Assembly (NCBI RefSeq): GCF_019428685.1
Contig: NZ_CP080095.1
Coordinates: 2,170,001-2,234,000 of the forward strand
Length of the DNA stretch: 64,000 nucleotides
From: Paraburkholderia edwinii
Lineage (GTDB): Bacteria > Pseudomonadota > Gammaproteobacteria > Burkholderiales > Burkholderiaceae
Reading direction: 5' to 3'
This document shows, piece by piece, positions 29,482 through 38,554 of the stretch; position 1 is the first letter of the stretch, and every line of letters starts with the position of its first letter. The notes beneath the pieces are model-generated. The model had not been told where the DNA came from and ran no database searches. It saw only the letters and a list, made by a program, of their open reading frames with translations. A program made the position numbers and the translations under genes.

Positions 29482-30582
29482 GTGTCCAAATTGAAAAGTC
29501 TGCTTGCGCCGCTCGATGACCTCGCGCGCTTCGATGAAATCATCGACGTGCGCACGCCGCTCGAATTCGCTGAAGATCATATTCCGGGTGCATTCAATGC
29601 GCCGGTATTATCGAACGAAGAGCGTGTAATCGTCGGCACGATGTACAAGCAGGTGTCGCCGTATGAAGCGACGCGCCACGGCGCGGCGCTCGTGTTACGC
29701 AATATTGCTCACCATCTGGACACGACCTTCGCGGACCGGCCGCGCAACTGGCGTCCGCTTATCTATTGCTGGCGCGGCGGCAAGCGTTCCGGATCGATGA
29801 CAACGCTGTTCAACATGATCGGCTGGCAGGCGCGGCAACTCGACGGCGGCTACAAGACGTACCGGCGCTCGGTGGTCGACAAGCTTACGACGTTGCCGCG
29901 CGGGTTCGACTACATCGCGCTCGTCGGTCATACGGGCACCGGCAAGACGCGGCTGTTGCACGCATTGCGCGACGCGGGCGCGCAGGTGCTCGAACTCGAA
30001 GGCCTGGCGTGCCATCGCGGCTCGCTGCTCGGCGCGTGGCCGGGTCGGCCGCAACCGTCGCAGAAGGCCTTCGACAGCGCACTGATCGGCGCGCTTGCGC
30101 AATTCGACCCGGCGCGGCCCGTGTTCGTGGAATCCGAAAGCCGCCGCATCGGCGCGATTACGTTGCCCGATGCGCTGCTCGAGCGTTTTCACCGTGGCGC
30201 ATGCGTGGAAATTCATGCGGCGCTCGACGAGCGCGTGGCGTTCCTGCTCGAAGACTACGGCCACCTGTTCGACGACCGCGCAGGGTTCAAAGCGCAACTC
30301 GCGCGTCTGATCGGCCTGCATAGCCGCGAACTGGTGACGCGCTGGCAACAGATGATCGATGACGACGTGCGCGGCGAGCTGTTCCGCGAACTGCTCGAGC
30401 GCCATTACGATCCCGCGTATCAGCGCAGCAGCCGCCAGCACTTCAGCGAGCTCGCGCATGCGCAGCAGTTCACGTTCAGGCCGACCGCTGGCGATACGTC
30501 TGGCCAGGCGCGCGCGCTGCTCGCGCAGTTGTCAGTATCGGTCGACGCCGACGAAGCGAAGATGGCGCATGCGCCCACATAA
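29482..30582 (+). CDS. selU: tRNA 2-selenouridine synthase
   Basis: Replaces sulfur in wobble 2-thiouridine of tRNA Lys/Glu/Gln by selenium, using selenophosphate and a geranylated intermediate (also named MnmH/YbbB). About 366 residues. N-terminal rhodanese domain: FDEIIDVRTPLEFAEDHIPGAFNAPVL with catalytic Cys in IYCWRGGKRSGSM. Then a P-loop domain: ALVGHTGTGKTRLLHAL, and HRGSLLG. The start is unclear: GTG at 29482 is chosen; TTG two codons later or ATG at 29440 are possible, none with a good Shine-Dalgarno. selD is not in the window. Confidence 0.93.
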   Translation: MSKLKSLLAPLDDLARFDEIIDVRTPLEFAEDHIPGAFNAPVLSNEERVIVGTMYKQVSPYEATRHGAALVLRNIAHHLDTTFADRPRNWRPLIYCWRGGKRSGSMTTLFNMIGWQARQLDGGYKTYRRSVVDKLTTLPRGFDYIALVGHTGTGKTRLLHALRDAGAQVLELEGLACHRGSLLGAWPGRPQPSQKAFDSALIGALAQFDPARPVFVESESRRIGAITLPDALLERFHRGACVEIHAALDERVAFLLEDYGHLFDDRAGFKAQLARLIGLHSRELVTRWQQMIDDDVRGELFRELLERHYDPAYQRSSRQHFSELAHAQQFTFRPTAGDTSGQARALLAQLSVSVDADEAKMAHAPT

Positions 30583-30693
30583 CCGATCGGGCAAGCAGCG
30601 CTCCCAGGCAACCCGCGCACATCAGCAACCGGCACACATTCGAACAAACGCAACAAGCGCAACAAACAACAAACGCATCAGAGGACAATCCAG

Positions 30694-31746
30694 ATGAATA
30701 CCACGCGACAAGCCGCCCCGGCATCGGGGTGGCTGATCTTTCTGCTGCTCGCGGTCGCGGGACTCTTTTATGTGAAGTGGTTTCCGTACTATCACCGCGC
30801 ATTTACGGCAGCATCGACGCATTCGATCGGCTCGTCGATCCTGATGGGCAATGCGGCGAGCCCGCCCGCGCCGTCGCTCGATGCGGCGCTCGGCTATGCA
30901 TGGGCCTACGGCAAGGCGATCTGGCAGGCGATGGTGCTGGGCCTGCTGCTCGGCTCGGCGGTTCAGGCTTTGCTGCCGGCGCACTGGGTCGCGAAGGTGC
31001 TCGGCAAAACGGGCTTCGGCAGTGTCGCGGCAGGCGGTCTGCTCGCGATTCCCGGCATGATGTGCACCTGCTGCGCGGCGCCGGTCGTCGTCGGCTTGCG
31101 CGAGCGTCAGGCGTCGCCGGGTGGCGCGATTGCGTTCTGGCTCGGCAACTCGGTGCTCAATCCGGCCACGCTCGTGTTTATGGGCTTCGTGCTCGGCTGG
31201 CAATGGGCAGGCTTGCGGCTTGCGCTCGGTGTCTTGATGGTGTTCGGTCTCGGCTACTTCGTGAACCGGCTCGTGACGCCGGACGAGACGAGTGCGGCCG
31301 ATGCGCGCCTCGCCGGACTGATCGCGCGTCAGCAGGACGGCAATGCTTTTGTCCGCTGGCTGAACATCGTCGCACGCATGGCGGTGCGCCTCGTGCCCGA
31401 ATACCTGGTGCTGGTTTTGCTGCTCGGCGCGGCGCGTGCCTGGCTGTTTCCGCAGATCGGACCGGCGATTGGTAACGATATCGGCTGGATCGTCGCGTTT
31501 GCGGTCGCCGGCATGCTGTTCGTGATTCCGACCGCGGGCGAAGTGCCGATCATTCAGGCGATGCTGACGCTCGGCATCGGCGTTGGTCCCGCCGGCGCGC
31601 TGCTGATGACCTTGCCGCCGATCAGCGTGCCTTCGCTCGCCATGCTCGCGCGCTCGTTTCGCCCGCGCGTGCTCGCGACCGTCGCAGCCGCGGTGGTGCT
31701 ATTCGGTATCGCGGCGGGGCTGCTGGCGGTAGGGTTGGGGTTGTGA
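30694..31746 (+). CDS. Permease family protein (DUF318 / YraQ-like)
   Basis: 350 residues, about eight to ten membrane helices. The CTCC motif in GGLLAIPGMMCTCCAAPVVVGLRER and the later repeat of the fold (IPTAGEVPIIQAMLTLGIGVGPAGALLMTLPPISVPSLAML) mark the two-fold permease family sometimes linked to metal or arsenic export. The substrate is unknown. AGAGGA lies before the ATG. The 5' leader (30600-30690) is rich in CAA repeats with little structure. Confidence 0.82.
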   Translation: MNTTRQAAPASGWLIFLLLAVAGLFYVKWFPYYHRAFTAASTHSIGSSILMGNAASPPAPSLDAALGYAWAYGKAIWQAMVLGLLLGSAVQALLPAHWVAKVLGKTGFGSVAAGGLLAIPGMMCTCCAAPVVVGLRERQASPGGAIAFWLGNSVLNPATLVFMGFVLGWQWAGLRLALGVLMVFGLGYFVNRLVTPDETSAADARLAGLIARQQDGNAFVRWLNIVARMAVRLVPEYLVLVLLLGAARAWLFPQIGPAIGNDIGWIVAFAVAGMLFVIPTAGEVPIIQAMLTLGIGVGPAGALLMTLPPISVPSLAMLARSFRPRVLATVAAAVVLFGIAAGLLAVGLGL

Positions 31747-31789
31747 ATGACGCGCTGCAACGACATTGCGCGATGCGGCATGTCATATA

Positions 31790-31835
31790 GTTTCAAACCC
31801 GTTTCAGGCCGTTTCAACAGTTTCAGCGGGTTTCA
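31790..31835. repeat. Five GTTTCA repeats, about 10-bp period
   Basis: GTTTCA starts at 31790, 31801, 31810, 31819 and 31829, i.e. steps of 11, 9, 9 and 10 bases, so all copies face the same side of the helix. The flanking AAACCCG and CGGGTTT also make an inverted repeat. It lies 132 bases upstream of the gene at 31967. Confidence 0.8.
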
Positions 31836-31966
31836 AGTCGCCTCACGCGGACGAATCTCGAACTAAACTGGGTGAAGCCGGGGCGCCCAGGGGCGGCAGA
31901 TTGCCGGTCGGCAATCCGGTAGGCGATTATTCACAGTCAAAAGACGACCGAACTCAGGACAGACGC

Positions 31967-32389
31967 ATGGCGCAACAAAAGACCAATCCGAAGCTCGAGC
32001 AGGCGCTCACGCGTGGAGACCTCGCGATCCGCCAGGCCAATTCAGCGCGTGCCACCGCCTTGCTGAGGGCGCTCGGCAAGATGATCGTAGACGCATCGGC
32101 AACCATCGGCGTCGAGGCATCGACATCGATTCCGGACGGCGACCGCATCTACGATCCGGACGACGGCGTATGGCCGCAGGCTTTGCTGGTTTCGCTCGAC
32201 GGTCCCGTCGAAGAGGCCGATCCGGACGAGGTGCGCACCGTGCGCCTGCTGGCCAACGATCCGGGCACCGTGTTTCGCGTCGAATGGCATCGTGCGGACG
32301 GCAAGATTGGCCGCCAGGAAGGCGGGCCGTTTGCGACAGTCGCATTTATTTCCGACGTCGATATCCCGTGGTCGGACGACGAAGACTGA
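31967..32389 (+). CDS. Hypothetical protein, 140 aa
   Basis: The ATG follows AGGAC by seven bases. Sequence: an N-terminal helix (NPKLEQALTRGDLAIRQANSARATALLRALGKMIVDASATIGV) and a beta-rich acidic second half (RIYDPDDGVWPQALLVSLDGPVEEADPDEVRTVRLLAND, ATVAFISDVDIPWSDDED). No motif recognised. The only neighbouring regulatory feature is the GTTTCA repeat group upstream. Confidence 0.6.
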   Translation: MAQQKTNPKLEQALTRGDLAIRQANSARATALLRALGKMIVDASATIGVEASTSIPDGDRIYDPDDGVWPQALLVSLDGPVEEADPDEVRTVRLLANDPGTVFRVEWHRADGKIGRQEGGPFATVAFISDVDIPWSDDED

Positions 32390-32414
32390 AGACCGCGACC
32401 AGGCCCGTGGCCGT

Positions 32415-33245
32415 TTACCGCATCATCCGGCGGCGCAGCAGCACCGCCGAGATCAGAAACGGCACGATCGCGTAAAGCGCGAGCACGGCGATGTGCAGTG
32501 CCGCGTCGTCGACCGGCCGCGCGAGCATCGCGGGCCGTATCAGGTCCACTGCATGCGAGAGCGGCAGCAGTTGCGTCGCGTATTGCGCGGCGGGCGGCAA
32601 CTGCGATGCGGGAAAGAACACGCCGGAGAGCAGCAGCATCGGCGTGAGCGCGAGCGTCTGATAGAACATAAAGAAGTCGTATGACGGCGCGAGCGCGGTG
32701 ACGATCATCGCGAGACTCGCGAACGATAGACCCGCGAGCGCGATAACCGGCAGCGCGACGAGCGTCGACGGAAATTCGGCGTAGCCGAGCAGACCCGCGA
32801 TGATCAGGATCGCCGTGCCCGACAGCACCGATTTGCTCGCCGCCCAGACGATCTCCCCGAGCACGATATCGCCGAGCGTGAGCGGCGTATGCATGATCGC
32901 TTCCCACGTGCGCTGCACGTGCATTCTCGAAAAGCCCGAATACATCGACTCGAAGCTCGCCGACATCATCACGCTCGATGCGACCGTGCCTGCCGCGAGG
33001 AATGCGATATACGACACACCGTCGACGCGTCCGACCATCAGCCCGAGCCCGAAGCCGAGACCAAACAGATAGATCATCGGATCGGCGAGATTGCCGAACA
33101 TTGACGCGAGCGCGAGCTTGCGCCACACGAGGTAATTGCGGCGCCATACCGCGACCCAGTTCAGCGCGTTGGCGGGCAGCGCCGCGAAGCGTTCGCGCGC
33201 GGGCTTGAGCGGGCGGTCGGGTGTGTCGTATGAGCGTGCATCCAT
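32415..33245 (-). CDS. nodJ: ABC-2 type permease, NodJ family
   Basis: 276 residues with six membrane helices. NodJ-family lines: [58 protein letters not shown] and [33 protein letters not shown]. NodJ with NodI exports lipochitooligosaccharides in rhizobia; in other Burkholderia the same pair is present without nod genes and the cargo is unknown. There are no nodABC genes here, so a nodulation role should not be assumed. The nodI-type gene is 57 bases upstream. Confidence 0.88.
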   Translation of the reverse strand: MDARSYDTPDRPLKPARERFAALPANALNWVAVWRRNYLVWRKLALASMFGNLADPMIYLFGLGFGLGLMVGRVDGVSYIAFLAAGTVASSVMMSASFESMYSGFSRMHVQRTWEAIMHTPLTLGDIVLGEIVWAASKSVLSGTAILIIAGLLGYAEFPSTLVALPVIALAGLSFASLAMIVTALAPSYDFFMFYQTLALTPMLLLSGVFFPASQLPPAAQYATQLLPLSHAVDLIRPAMLARPVDDAALHIAVLALYAIVPFLISAVLLRRRMMR

Positions 33246-33302
33246 GGTCGATAAGTCCTGCCTGGTTCTGCTGCCTGGTTTTGCTATTTGAGTCCTGTCG
33301 CT

Positions 33303-34217
33303 TCAGTCTTGCATCTCGCGGCCGGTGAGCCGTAAAAACACGTCTTCGAGATTCGCTGGCCGATGCAGATAACGCACGTCGTCGCGCTGCTTCAGTTGCG
33401 CGTGCACGGGCTGCGGATCGTCGACATAACAGAAGAGCGTCTCGCCGCTGATGTCGATACGCGTGGCGAATGGCGCGAGCGCATCGCGCAGCGCGAGCGG
33501 GTCGGGTCCGTAGACTTCGATCACATCGCAGCCGATCTCCGAGGCGATCAGTTCTTTCGGTGCGCCCTCGGCGATCTTGCGGCCTTCTTCGATCACGCAA
33601 AGCCGGTCGCACAGGCGTTCGGCCTCTTCCATAAAGTGCGTGGTCAAAAGAATCGTCTTGCCGCGCGCGAGCAGCGAGCGCAGCCGTTCCCAGATCAGGT
33701 GGCGCGCCTGCGGATCGAGGCCCGTGGTCGGCTCGTCCATCACGAGCACGTCCGGGTCGTTGACGAGCGCACGCGCGAGCGTCAGCCGCCGCTTCATGCC
33801 GCCCGACAGTTCGGCGACACGCGCATCGGCCTTGTGTTCGAGCCGCGCGAATTCGAGCAGCGAGGGCACGAGTTCGCGCGTTTCTTTCGCGTTCAGGCCG
33901 AAGTAGCGGCCGAACACGAGCAGATTCTCGTGAACGGTGAAGTCGGGGTCGAGATTGTCGAATTGCGGAACCACGCCAATGCGCGCACGGGCGATGCGCG
34001 CACGCTCGGGGATCGGTTCGCCGCACAGGCGGATCGCGCCGGCATCGGGCGCGGCGATGCCGAGCAGCATGCGCAGCGTGGTGGTCTTGCCGGCGCCGTT
34101 CGGACCTAGCAGACCGAAACATTCGCCGACCCGCACATCGAACGACAACCCGTCGACGACCTTTCGGCCGCCGTAACACTTTTCGACTCGATGAAATTCG
34201 ATGGCGGCGTCGGGCAT
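33303..34217 (-). CDS. nodI: ABC transporter ATP-binding protein, NodI family
   Basis: 304 residues from the ATG before [12 protein letters not shown]; a TTG 12 codons upstream also keeps the frame. Walker [15 protein letters not shown], signature [15 protein letters not shown], Walker [24 protein letters not shown], then [15 protein letters not shown]. The LSGGMK signature and C-terminal region ([27 protein letters not shown]) fit the NodI/DrrA exporter class. It pairs with the NodJ-like permease downstream. Confidence 0.92.
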   Translation of the reverse strand: MPDAAIEFHRVEKCYGGRKVVDGLSFDVRVGECFGLLGPNGAGKTTTLRMLLGIAAPDAGAIRLCGEPIPERARIARARIGVVPQFDNLDPDFTVHENLLVFGRYFGLNAKETRELVPSLLEFARLEHKADARVAELSGGMKRRLTLARALVNDPDVLVMDEPTTGLDPQARHLIWERLRSLLARGKTILLTTHFMEEAERLCDRLCVIEEGRKIAEGAPKELIASEIGCDVIEVYGPDPLALRDALAPFATRIDISGETLFCYVDDPQPVHAQLKQRDDVRYLHRPANLEDVFLRLTGREMQD

Positions 34218-34450
34218 GGGCGGAAGGTCCGGAGACGAAGGTTGATTCGACAAAGATCGCGGCTGCCTATTCTAGGCCACCTCTTCGAGCGCCGGACAGC
34301 CGTCCCCACGCGTGCACGGGCTTTCGTGCGGTGCCGCATACAGCGTAGCGAGCGCTCGCGCGCACTTAGCGTTTTCCATCCCTTGCAAGCGCAATTGCGG
34401 CGCACCATGATTGACTCGAAGTCCGCGATCGGCGCGGAAGGGAGAACGAC

Positions 34451-34918
34451 ATGGCCAGCTATCAAAAAATTCTGCTGTGCTACGACGGCTCGCGCGAAGG
34501 CCGCAAGGCGCTGCGTTGCGGCGCGGATCTGGCATTGGATCTGAAGGCGGAAACGCATTTGCTGTCGGTGGTCGACATGCGCTCGAGCATCGCGCAAAGC
34601 GCGGGCCTGCTCACCGATGTCGCGTGCGGCAGCTTCGAAAAGACAGCGCGCGACATCCTGCAGGAAGGCGTCGACTGGCTGACCGAGCGCGGCGTCCGGG
34701 CGCAGGGGCATTTCGCGTTCGGTCATCCGATCGATGAAATCGCGGCGCTCGCGGAAGAGCTGAAGGTCGATCTCGTCGTGGTCGGCCATCGCTGCCGGCA
34801 TGGACTCTCGCGATGGTGGATGGGCGCGGGCAACACGCCGCTGCTCGATCGTGTGTCGTGCAGCATTCTCGTTGCGTGTTCGTCGCCCGACGACGAGCAG
34901 CCGGCTGCCGCAGCGTGA
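34451..34918 (+). CDS. Universal stress protein (UspA family)
   Basis: 155 residues. Usp fold: YQKILLCYDGSREGRKALRCGADLAL at the start, VDLVVVGHRCRHGLSRWWMGAGNTPLLDRVSCSILVA at the end. The nucleotide-binding Gly motif is recognisable but loose (GHRCRHGLSRWWMGAGN), so ATP binding is uncertain. GGGAG precedes the ATG. It stands alone. Confidence 0.92.
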   Translation: MASYQKILLCYDGSREGRKALRCGADLALDLKAETHLLSVVDMRSSIAQSAGLLTDVACGSFEKTARDILQEGVDWLTERGVRAQGHFAFGHPIDEIAALAEELKVDLVVVGHRCRHGLSRWWMGAGNTPLLDRVSCSILVACSSPDDEQPAAAA

Positions 34919-34942
34919 GCGTTGCGTTGGCGCGCCCGGCGC

Positions 34943-35614
34943 TTATTTGCCGGGATCGTGGCCGAGATCCTGGCCGAGATCGACCGCCGCGAGCTTCCAT
35001 GTGAAGAGGCCCTCGCGATGGAAAATCGCGGCGTAGCGCGTATCGCCGACACCATGCTGATACGTGACGACGAACTCGTTCAGGCTGCGGTACCCGGCCG
35101 AGGTCTGCGGAGGTTGAGGCGGCTTCGAGCTGTTCTCCGCGGATGCCGCCGGTGGCGCGGGTGGAGCAGGCGGCGCCGCGGCCGGGTTGCCGCCATTTGA
35201 CGACGAAGCCGATGCATCCGGCGGCGCAGGCGGCCGTTCACCGGGTTCACCGCGCGGCGGTATTCCGTTCAGCAACGCGGCGACGCCGTCCGGCGTGGCA
35301 TACGCATCGACGAGCGGCCCGATCAACGCAACGCCGATCATCGCGCCCAGTGCGGCGAGCGGATTGCCATGGCTTTCCGCGCCGATTCTGCGTCTAAGCA
35401 GGGCGCCGAGCTGTTCCTTGAGGCTTTCGCGAAACGCCGGAAAATCGACGTATTGGTTGACCGTTGCCGCATCGCGCGCATCGGCTGCGCGCTTCAGTCG
35501 GTCGAGGGCGATATACGGCGATGCATAGGCGAAGGCCAGCGCGATCAGAACGACAATGACAACAAGCGTGACCAGCACGGACCGCCTGACGCTGCCGTTC
35601 ATCCTGTGATTCAT
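34943..35614 (-). CDS. DUF2939-family membrane-anchored protein
   Basis: About 223 residues from the ATG before NHRMNGSVRRS. One N-terminal helix (VLVTLVVIVVLIALAFAYASPYIAL), then the DUF2939 lines DRLKRAADARDAATVNQYVDFPAFRESLKEQL and SLNEFVVTYQHGVGDTRYAAIFHREGLFTWKLAAVDL. A Pro/Ala/Ser-rich linker of about 45 residues (APPAPPAPPAASA) splits the domain. The start is ambiguous: ATGs at 35602, 35680 and 35683 are also in frame, the last with AAGGA 11 bases upstream. Function unknown. Confidence 0.8.
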   Translation of the reverse strand: MNHRMNGSVRRSVLVTLVVIVVLIALAFAYASPYIALDRLKRAADARDAATVNQYVDFPAFRESLKEQLGALLRRRIGAESHGNPLAALGAMIGVALIGPLVDAYATPDGVAALLNGIPPRGEPGERPPAPPDASASSSNGGNPAAAPPAPPAPPAASAENSSKPPQPPQTSAGYRSLNEFVVTYQHGVGDTRYAAIFHREGLFTWKLAAVDLGQDLGHDPGK

Positions 35615-35790
35615 GTTGCGATTGATGGGGTGACCGATACGGTCATTGATCGCGCGCTTCGCGCGGCTTGTGCGGACCATCATCGTGCGGGACGTTCCTT
35701 CAATGGGTTGAATAGGGTGACCTAACGTGGACCCCATTCTCGCTGAAACGATCCCGCAATTTCATGTGCTTCATCGCGCCGCGCATGTTG

Positions 35791-35881
35791 GCGACATGCG
35801 CGTAGGCTACATGCACGTTTCGCGACATGCGCGTTGGCGACGTACGCGTTCCCGACGTGCGCGTCCGCGACGTGCGCGTCC
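35791..35881. repeat. Tandem repeat, six units of about 15 bp
   Basis: Degenerate unit GCGACGTGCGCGTCC repeated from 35791 (GCGACATGCGCGTAG, GCTACATGCACGTTTC, GCGACATGCGCGTTG, GCGACGTACGCGTTC, CCGACGTGCGCGTCC, GCGACGTGCGCGTCC). Because the period is a multiple of three, several frames read as pentapeptide repeats, but no gene with a ribosome binding site is evident. It fills the gap between two minus-strand genes. Confidence 0.85.
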
Positions 35882-35898
35882 GCGATGAACGAGCCTGC

Positions 35899-36270
35899 TC
35901 AGGCCGCTTGCGCTTGCGCATGCTCCTCGGCAATGCAGCGGTCGATCATGCTGCACACCGCATCGACGGTGCCGACCATAATGAGCCGCGACGGCCCGTG
36001 GTACACGCGCACCGGCGCACGACGAGCGGGCTCCGCGTTGAGCGCGGCGTTCAGCGAAACGCGTGCAAACGCGGGTTGCGACGACGGCAACGACGCGTGC
36101 TGCGACGACGCGTCAGCGTCGGCCATCGTTCGCTCATGCTCTTCGAAATCGAACAGCGAACCTGTGCGCGGTACATGCATCGCGTCGAGCACGGCGCACG
36201 GTACGAGGTTGCGCAAGTGGCGTAGACGGCCGAACTGGCGGAAGGGCAGCAGGCGGGCAAGGCGTTCCAT
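35899..36270 (-). CDS. Hypothetical protein, 123 aa
   Basis: The ATG before ERLARLLPFRQFGRLRHL has GGAGAG seven bases upstream. The protein has a basic start, a middle with NLVPCAVLDAMHVPRTGSLFDFEEHERTMADADASSQ, and an end with SRLIMVGTVDAVCSMIDRCIAEEHAQ. No motif recognised. It is downstream of lexA on the same strand (141-base gap of direct repeats), so it could be part of the SOS response, but no second SOS box is seen here. Confidence 0.6.
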   Translation of the reverse strand: MERLARLLPFRQFGRLRHLRNLVPCAVLDAMHVPRTGSLFDFEEHERTMADADASSQHASLPSSQPAFARVSLNAALNAEPARRAPVRVYHGPSRLIMVGTVDAVCSMIDRCIAEEHAQAQAA

Positions 36271-36411
36271 GAATCTCTCCAGGCGGTATTCGGATACTGG
36301 GCAGAAACTGAGCTGGCAGCCGAGTGGCAACTGAGTGGCAATTGAGCGACGACTCAGCCAGAACTGAGCGGAAAACTCAGCGAAAACTCGGGGCGCTCAA
36401 TCAGCGGAAAA

Positions 36412-37062
36412 TCAGAATTCACTGGGCCGGATCAGGCCGACCGCGATGCCTTCGAGCGCGAAATCCGCGCTGCCGGCTTCGACAAAAATGTTCTCGTAAT
36501 CAGGGTTCTCGGCGATCAGTTCGATGCCGTTCGGCCGGCGCTTCAAGCGCTTGACCGTGACGTCGTCGCCGAGACGCGCAATGATGATCTGGCCGTCTTT
36601 CGCTTCGCTGCGCTTTTGCACCGCGAGCAGGTCGCCGTCGAGAATGCCCGCGTCGCGCATCGACAGGCCGCGCACCTTCAGCAGATAGTCGGGCTTGCTC
36701 GAGAAGAGCGCCGGGTCGCACGCGTAGTGCTGCGCGATATGTTCCTGCGCGAGGATCGGGCTGCCGGCCGCGACGCGGCCGACGAGCGGCAGCGACAGTT
36801 GCATCAGCGCCGCATGCGGCAGCGTGAACTGATGCGGCGCATCGTCCTGCCCGGCGAGCAGCCGGATACCGCGCGACGCGCCGGCCGCAAGTTCGATCAC
36901 GCCCTTACGGGCCAGCGCCCGCAGGTGTTCCTCCGCGGAGTTCGCCGAGCTGAAGCCCAGCTCAGCCGCAATTTCGGCGCGCGTGGGCGGGAAGCCCGTG
37001 CGCTCGATCGCGCGGCGGATCAGATCGAAAACCTGCTGCTGTCGTGCGGTAAGTTTGGTCAT
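36412..37062 (-). CDS. lexA: LexA repressor (SOS response)
   Basis: 216 residues, canonical. N-terminal winged helix ([56 protein letters not shown]). Self-cleavage site Ala-Gly in [16 protein letters not shown], catalytic Ser in [11 protein letters not shown], and Lys in [11 protein letters not shown]. It represses SOS genes until RecA filaments trigger cleavage. Two SOS boxes directly in front of the gene show autoregulation. Downstream on the same strand is a hypothetical gene. Confidence 0.98.
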   Translation of the reverse strand: MTKLTARQQQVFDLIRRAIERTGFPPTRAEIAAELGFSSANSAEEHLRALARKGVIELAAGASRGIRLLAGQDDAPHQFTLPHAALMQLSLPLVGRVAAGSPILAQEHIAQHYACDPALFSSKPDYLLKVRGLSMRDAGILDGDLLAVQKRSEAKDGQIIIARLGDDVTVKRLKRRPNGIELIAENPDYENIFVEAGSADFALEGIAVGLIRPSEF

Positions 37063-37069
37063 GGCGACA

Positions 37070-37105
37070 CTGTATAGATAAACAGGTGACTGTATTTTTA
37101 TACAG
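37070..37105 (-). promoter_or_regulatory. Two tandem LexA (SOS) boxes before lexA
   Basis: CTGTATAGATAAACAG (37070-37085) and CTGTATTTTTATACAG (37090-37105), both CTG-N10-CAG with AT-rich centres. They are 20 bases apart centre to centre (two helical turns), and the nearer one ends only seven bases before the lexA ATG. Confidence 0.92.
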
Positions 37106-37382
37106 TATCTGGCGATTTTCAAGCTTTACTTTAAGTTCGCCGCTCATCGGCCCCTCATTGGCTCATTCCCTGCCGCAAAAACGCCGCCGAGCGGCGTTCC
37201 AACGACGCAATACACGACGGAGCGTCGCATCCAGCCATCGTTACCACTTTTGCGTATTAAAAAATGAAGAAACATTATTTTTAATGATGAAGCGCCGCGG
37301 ATAGACTGGCCGCAAATCGATATCAGGCCCGGCGGAACAAGCAATCCACCGTGCCTGGAAACACCGGAAAGCGGAGAAAACA
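37106..37382. other. Promoter region of the sulfate operon
   Basis: Between the SOS boxes and sbp. The AT-rich stretch 37256-37290 (TTAAAAAATGAAGAAAC) resembles the A/T-rich DNA bound by CysB-type activators. I see no strict consensus. No gene. Confidence 0.45.
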
Positions 37383-38432
37383 ATGGTCTATCGGACGACG
37401 GGGTTGGCAGGAAGCGCGGCTGGGCGCGCAAAAAGATTGTTCGCATCGCTGGCCATCGGTGCGGCTGCGGTGCTCGGGCTGGCGGCACAGGCGCATGCTG
37501 ATACGACGCTTCTGAATGTGTCGTACGACCCGACGCGCGAGTTGTATCAGGACGTCAACGCGGCATTCGGCAAGCAATGGAAAGCGCAGACCGGCGAGTC
37601 GGTTACCTTCAAGCAGTCGCACGGGGGCTCGGGCGCCCAGGCGCGCTCGGTGCTCGACGGCCTGCAGGCCGACGTCGTGACGCTCGCGCTCGCCTACGAC
37701 ATCGATGCGCTCGCAAACAAGGGCCTCATCGACAAGGACTGGCAGAAGCGCCTGCCCGACAACGCCTCGCCGTACACGTCGACCATCGTGTTTCTCGTGC
37801 GCAAGGGCAATCCGAAGCACATCAAGGACTGGGACGATCTGACCAGGCCGGGCGTATCGATCGTCACGCCAAACCCGAAGACGTCGGGCGGCGCGCGCTG
37901 GAACTATCTGGCTGCATGGGCGTACGCACTGCATCAACCGGGCGGCAACGATCAGAAGGCGAAGGAGTTCGTGTCGAAGCTCTACAAGAATGCGGGCGTG
38001 CTCGATTCCGGCGCGCGCGGCGCGACGACGAGTTTCGTGCAGCGCGGCATCGGCGACGTGCTGATCGCGTGGGAAAACGAGGCATTCCTGTCGATCAAGG
38101 AGTTCGGGCCCGACAAGTTCGAGATTGTGGTGCCGTCGGTCAGTATTCTCGCGGAGCCGCCGGTCGCGGTAGTCGACAAGGTCGTGGACCGTCACGGCAC
38201 GCGCAAGCTCGCCGAAGCGTATCTGAAGTTTCTGTATAGCGAGGAAGGGCAGGAGATCGCCGCGAAGAACTTCTACCGTCCGCGTTCGAACAAGGTGCCC
38301 GCTTCGCTGACCGAAAAATTTCCGAAGCTTAAGCTCTACACGGTCGACGATACCTTCGGCGGCTGGACGAGCGCGCAGAAGACGCACTTTGCCGACGGCG
38401 GCGTGTTCGATTCGATTTACTCGCCGCAGTAG
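37383..38432 (+). CDS. sbp: Sulfate-binding periplasmic protein
   Basis: Captures sulfate or thiosulfate in the periplasm for CysTWA. 349 residues with a signal peptide ending [11 protein letters not shown] at about residue 39. Family lines: [86 protein letters not shown]-like [20 protein letters not shown]. The leading gene of the operon sbp-cysT-cysW-cysA; GCGGAG precedes the ATG. Sbp and CysP cannot be fully separated by eye. Confidence 0.95.
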   Translation: MVYRTTGLAGSAAGRAKRLFASLAIGAAAVLGLAAQAHADTTLLNVSYDPTRELYQDVNAAFGKQWKAQTGESVTFKQSHGGSGAQARSVLDGLQADVVTLALAYDIDALANKGLIDKDWQKRLPDNASPYTSTIVFLVRKGNPKHIKDWDDLTRPGVSIVTPNPKTSGGARWNYLAAWAYALHQPGGNDQKAKEFVSKLYKNAGVLDSGARGATTSFVQRGIGDVLIAWENEAFLSIKEFGPDKFEIVVPSVSILAEPPVAVVDKVVDRHGTRKLAEAYLKFLYSEEGQEIAAKNFYRPRSNKVPASLTEKFPKLKLYTVDDTFGGWTSAQKTHFADGGVFDSIYSPQ

Positions 38433-38554
38433 TTTCAGTGACTGCGGCGGATGCAGTCAGGCAAGCGCGCCTTCGGGCGCGCTTTTGAGCTTGTAACCGA
38501 TGCGCGCATGGATTGACCGCGCGACCCGGCAAGACCTTTGAAAGAGTAACCAGT

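Noticed and set aside
35700..35933. Small minus-strand protein with RTRTS repeats
   Set aside because: Created by the 15-bp tandem repeat; no Shine-Dalgarno, and other frames give equally repetitive products.
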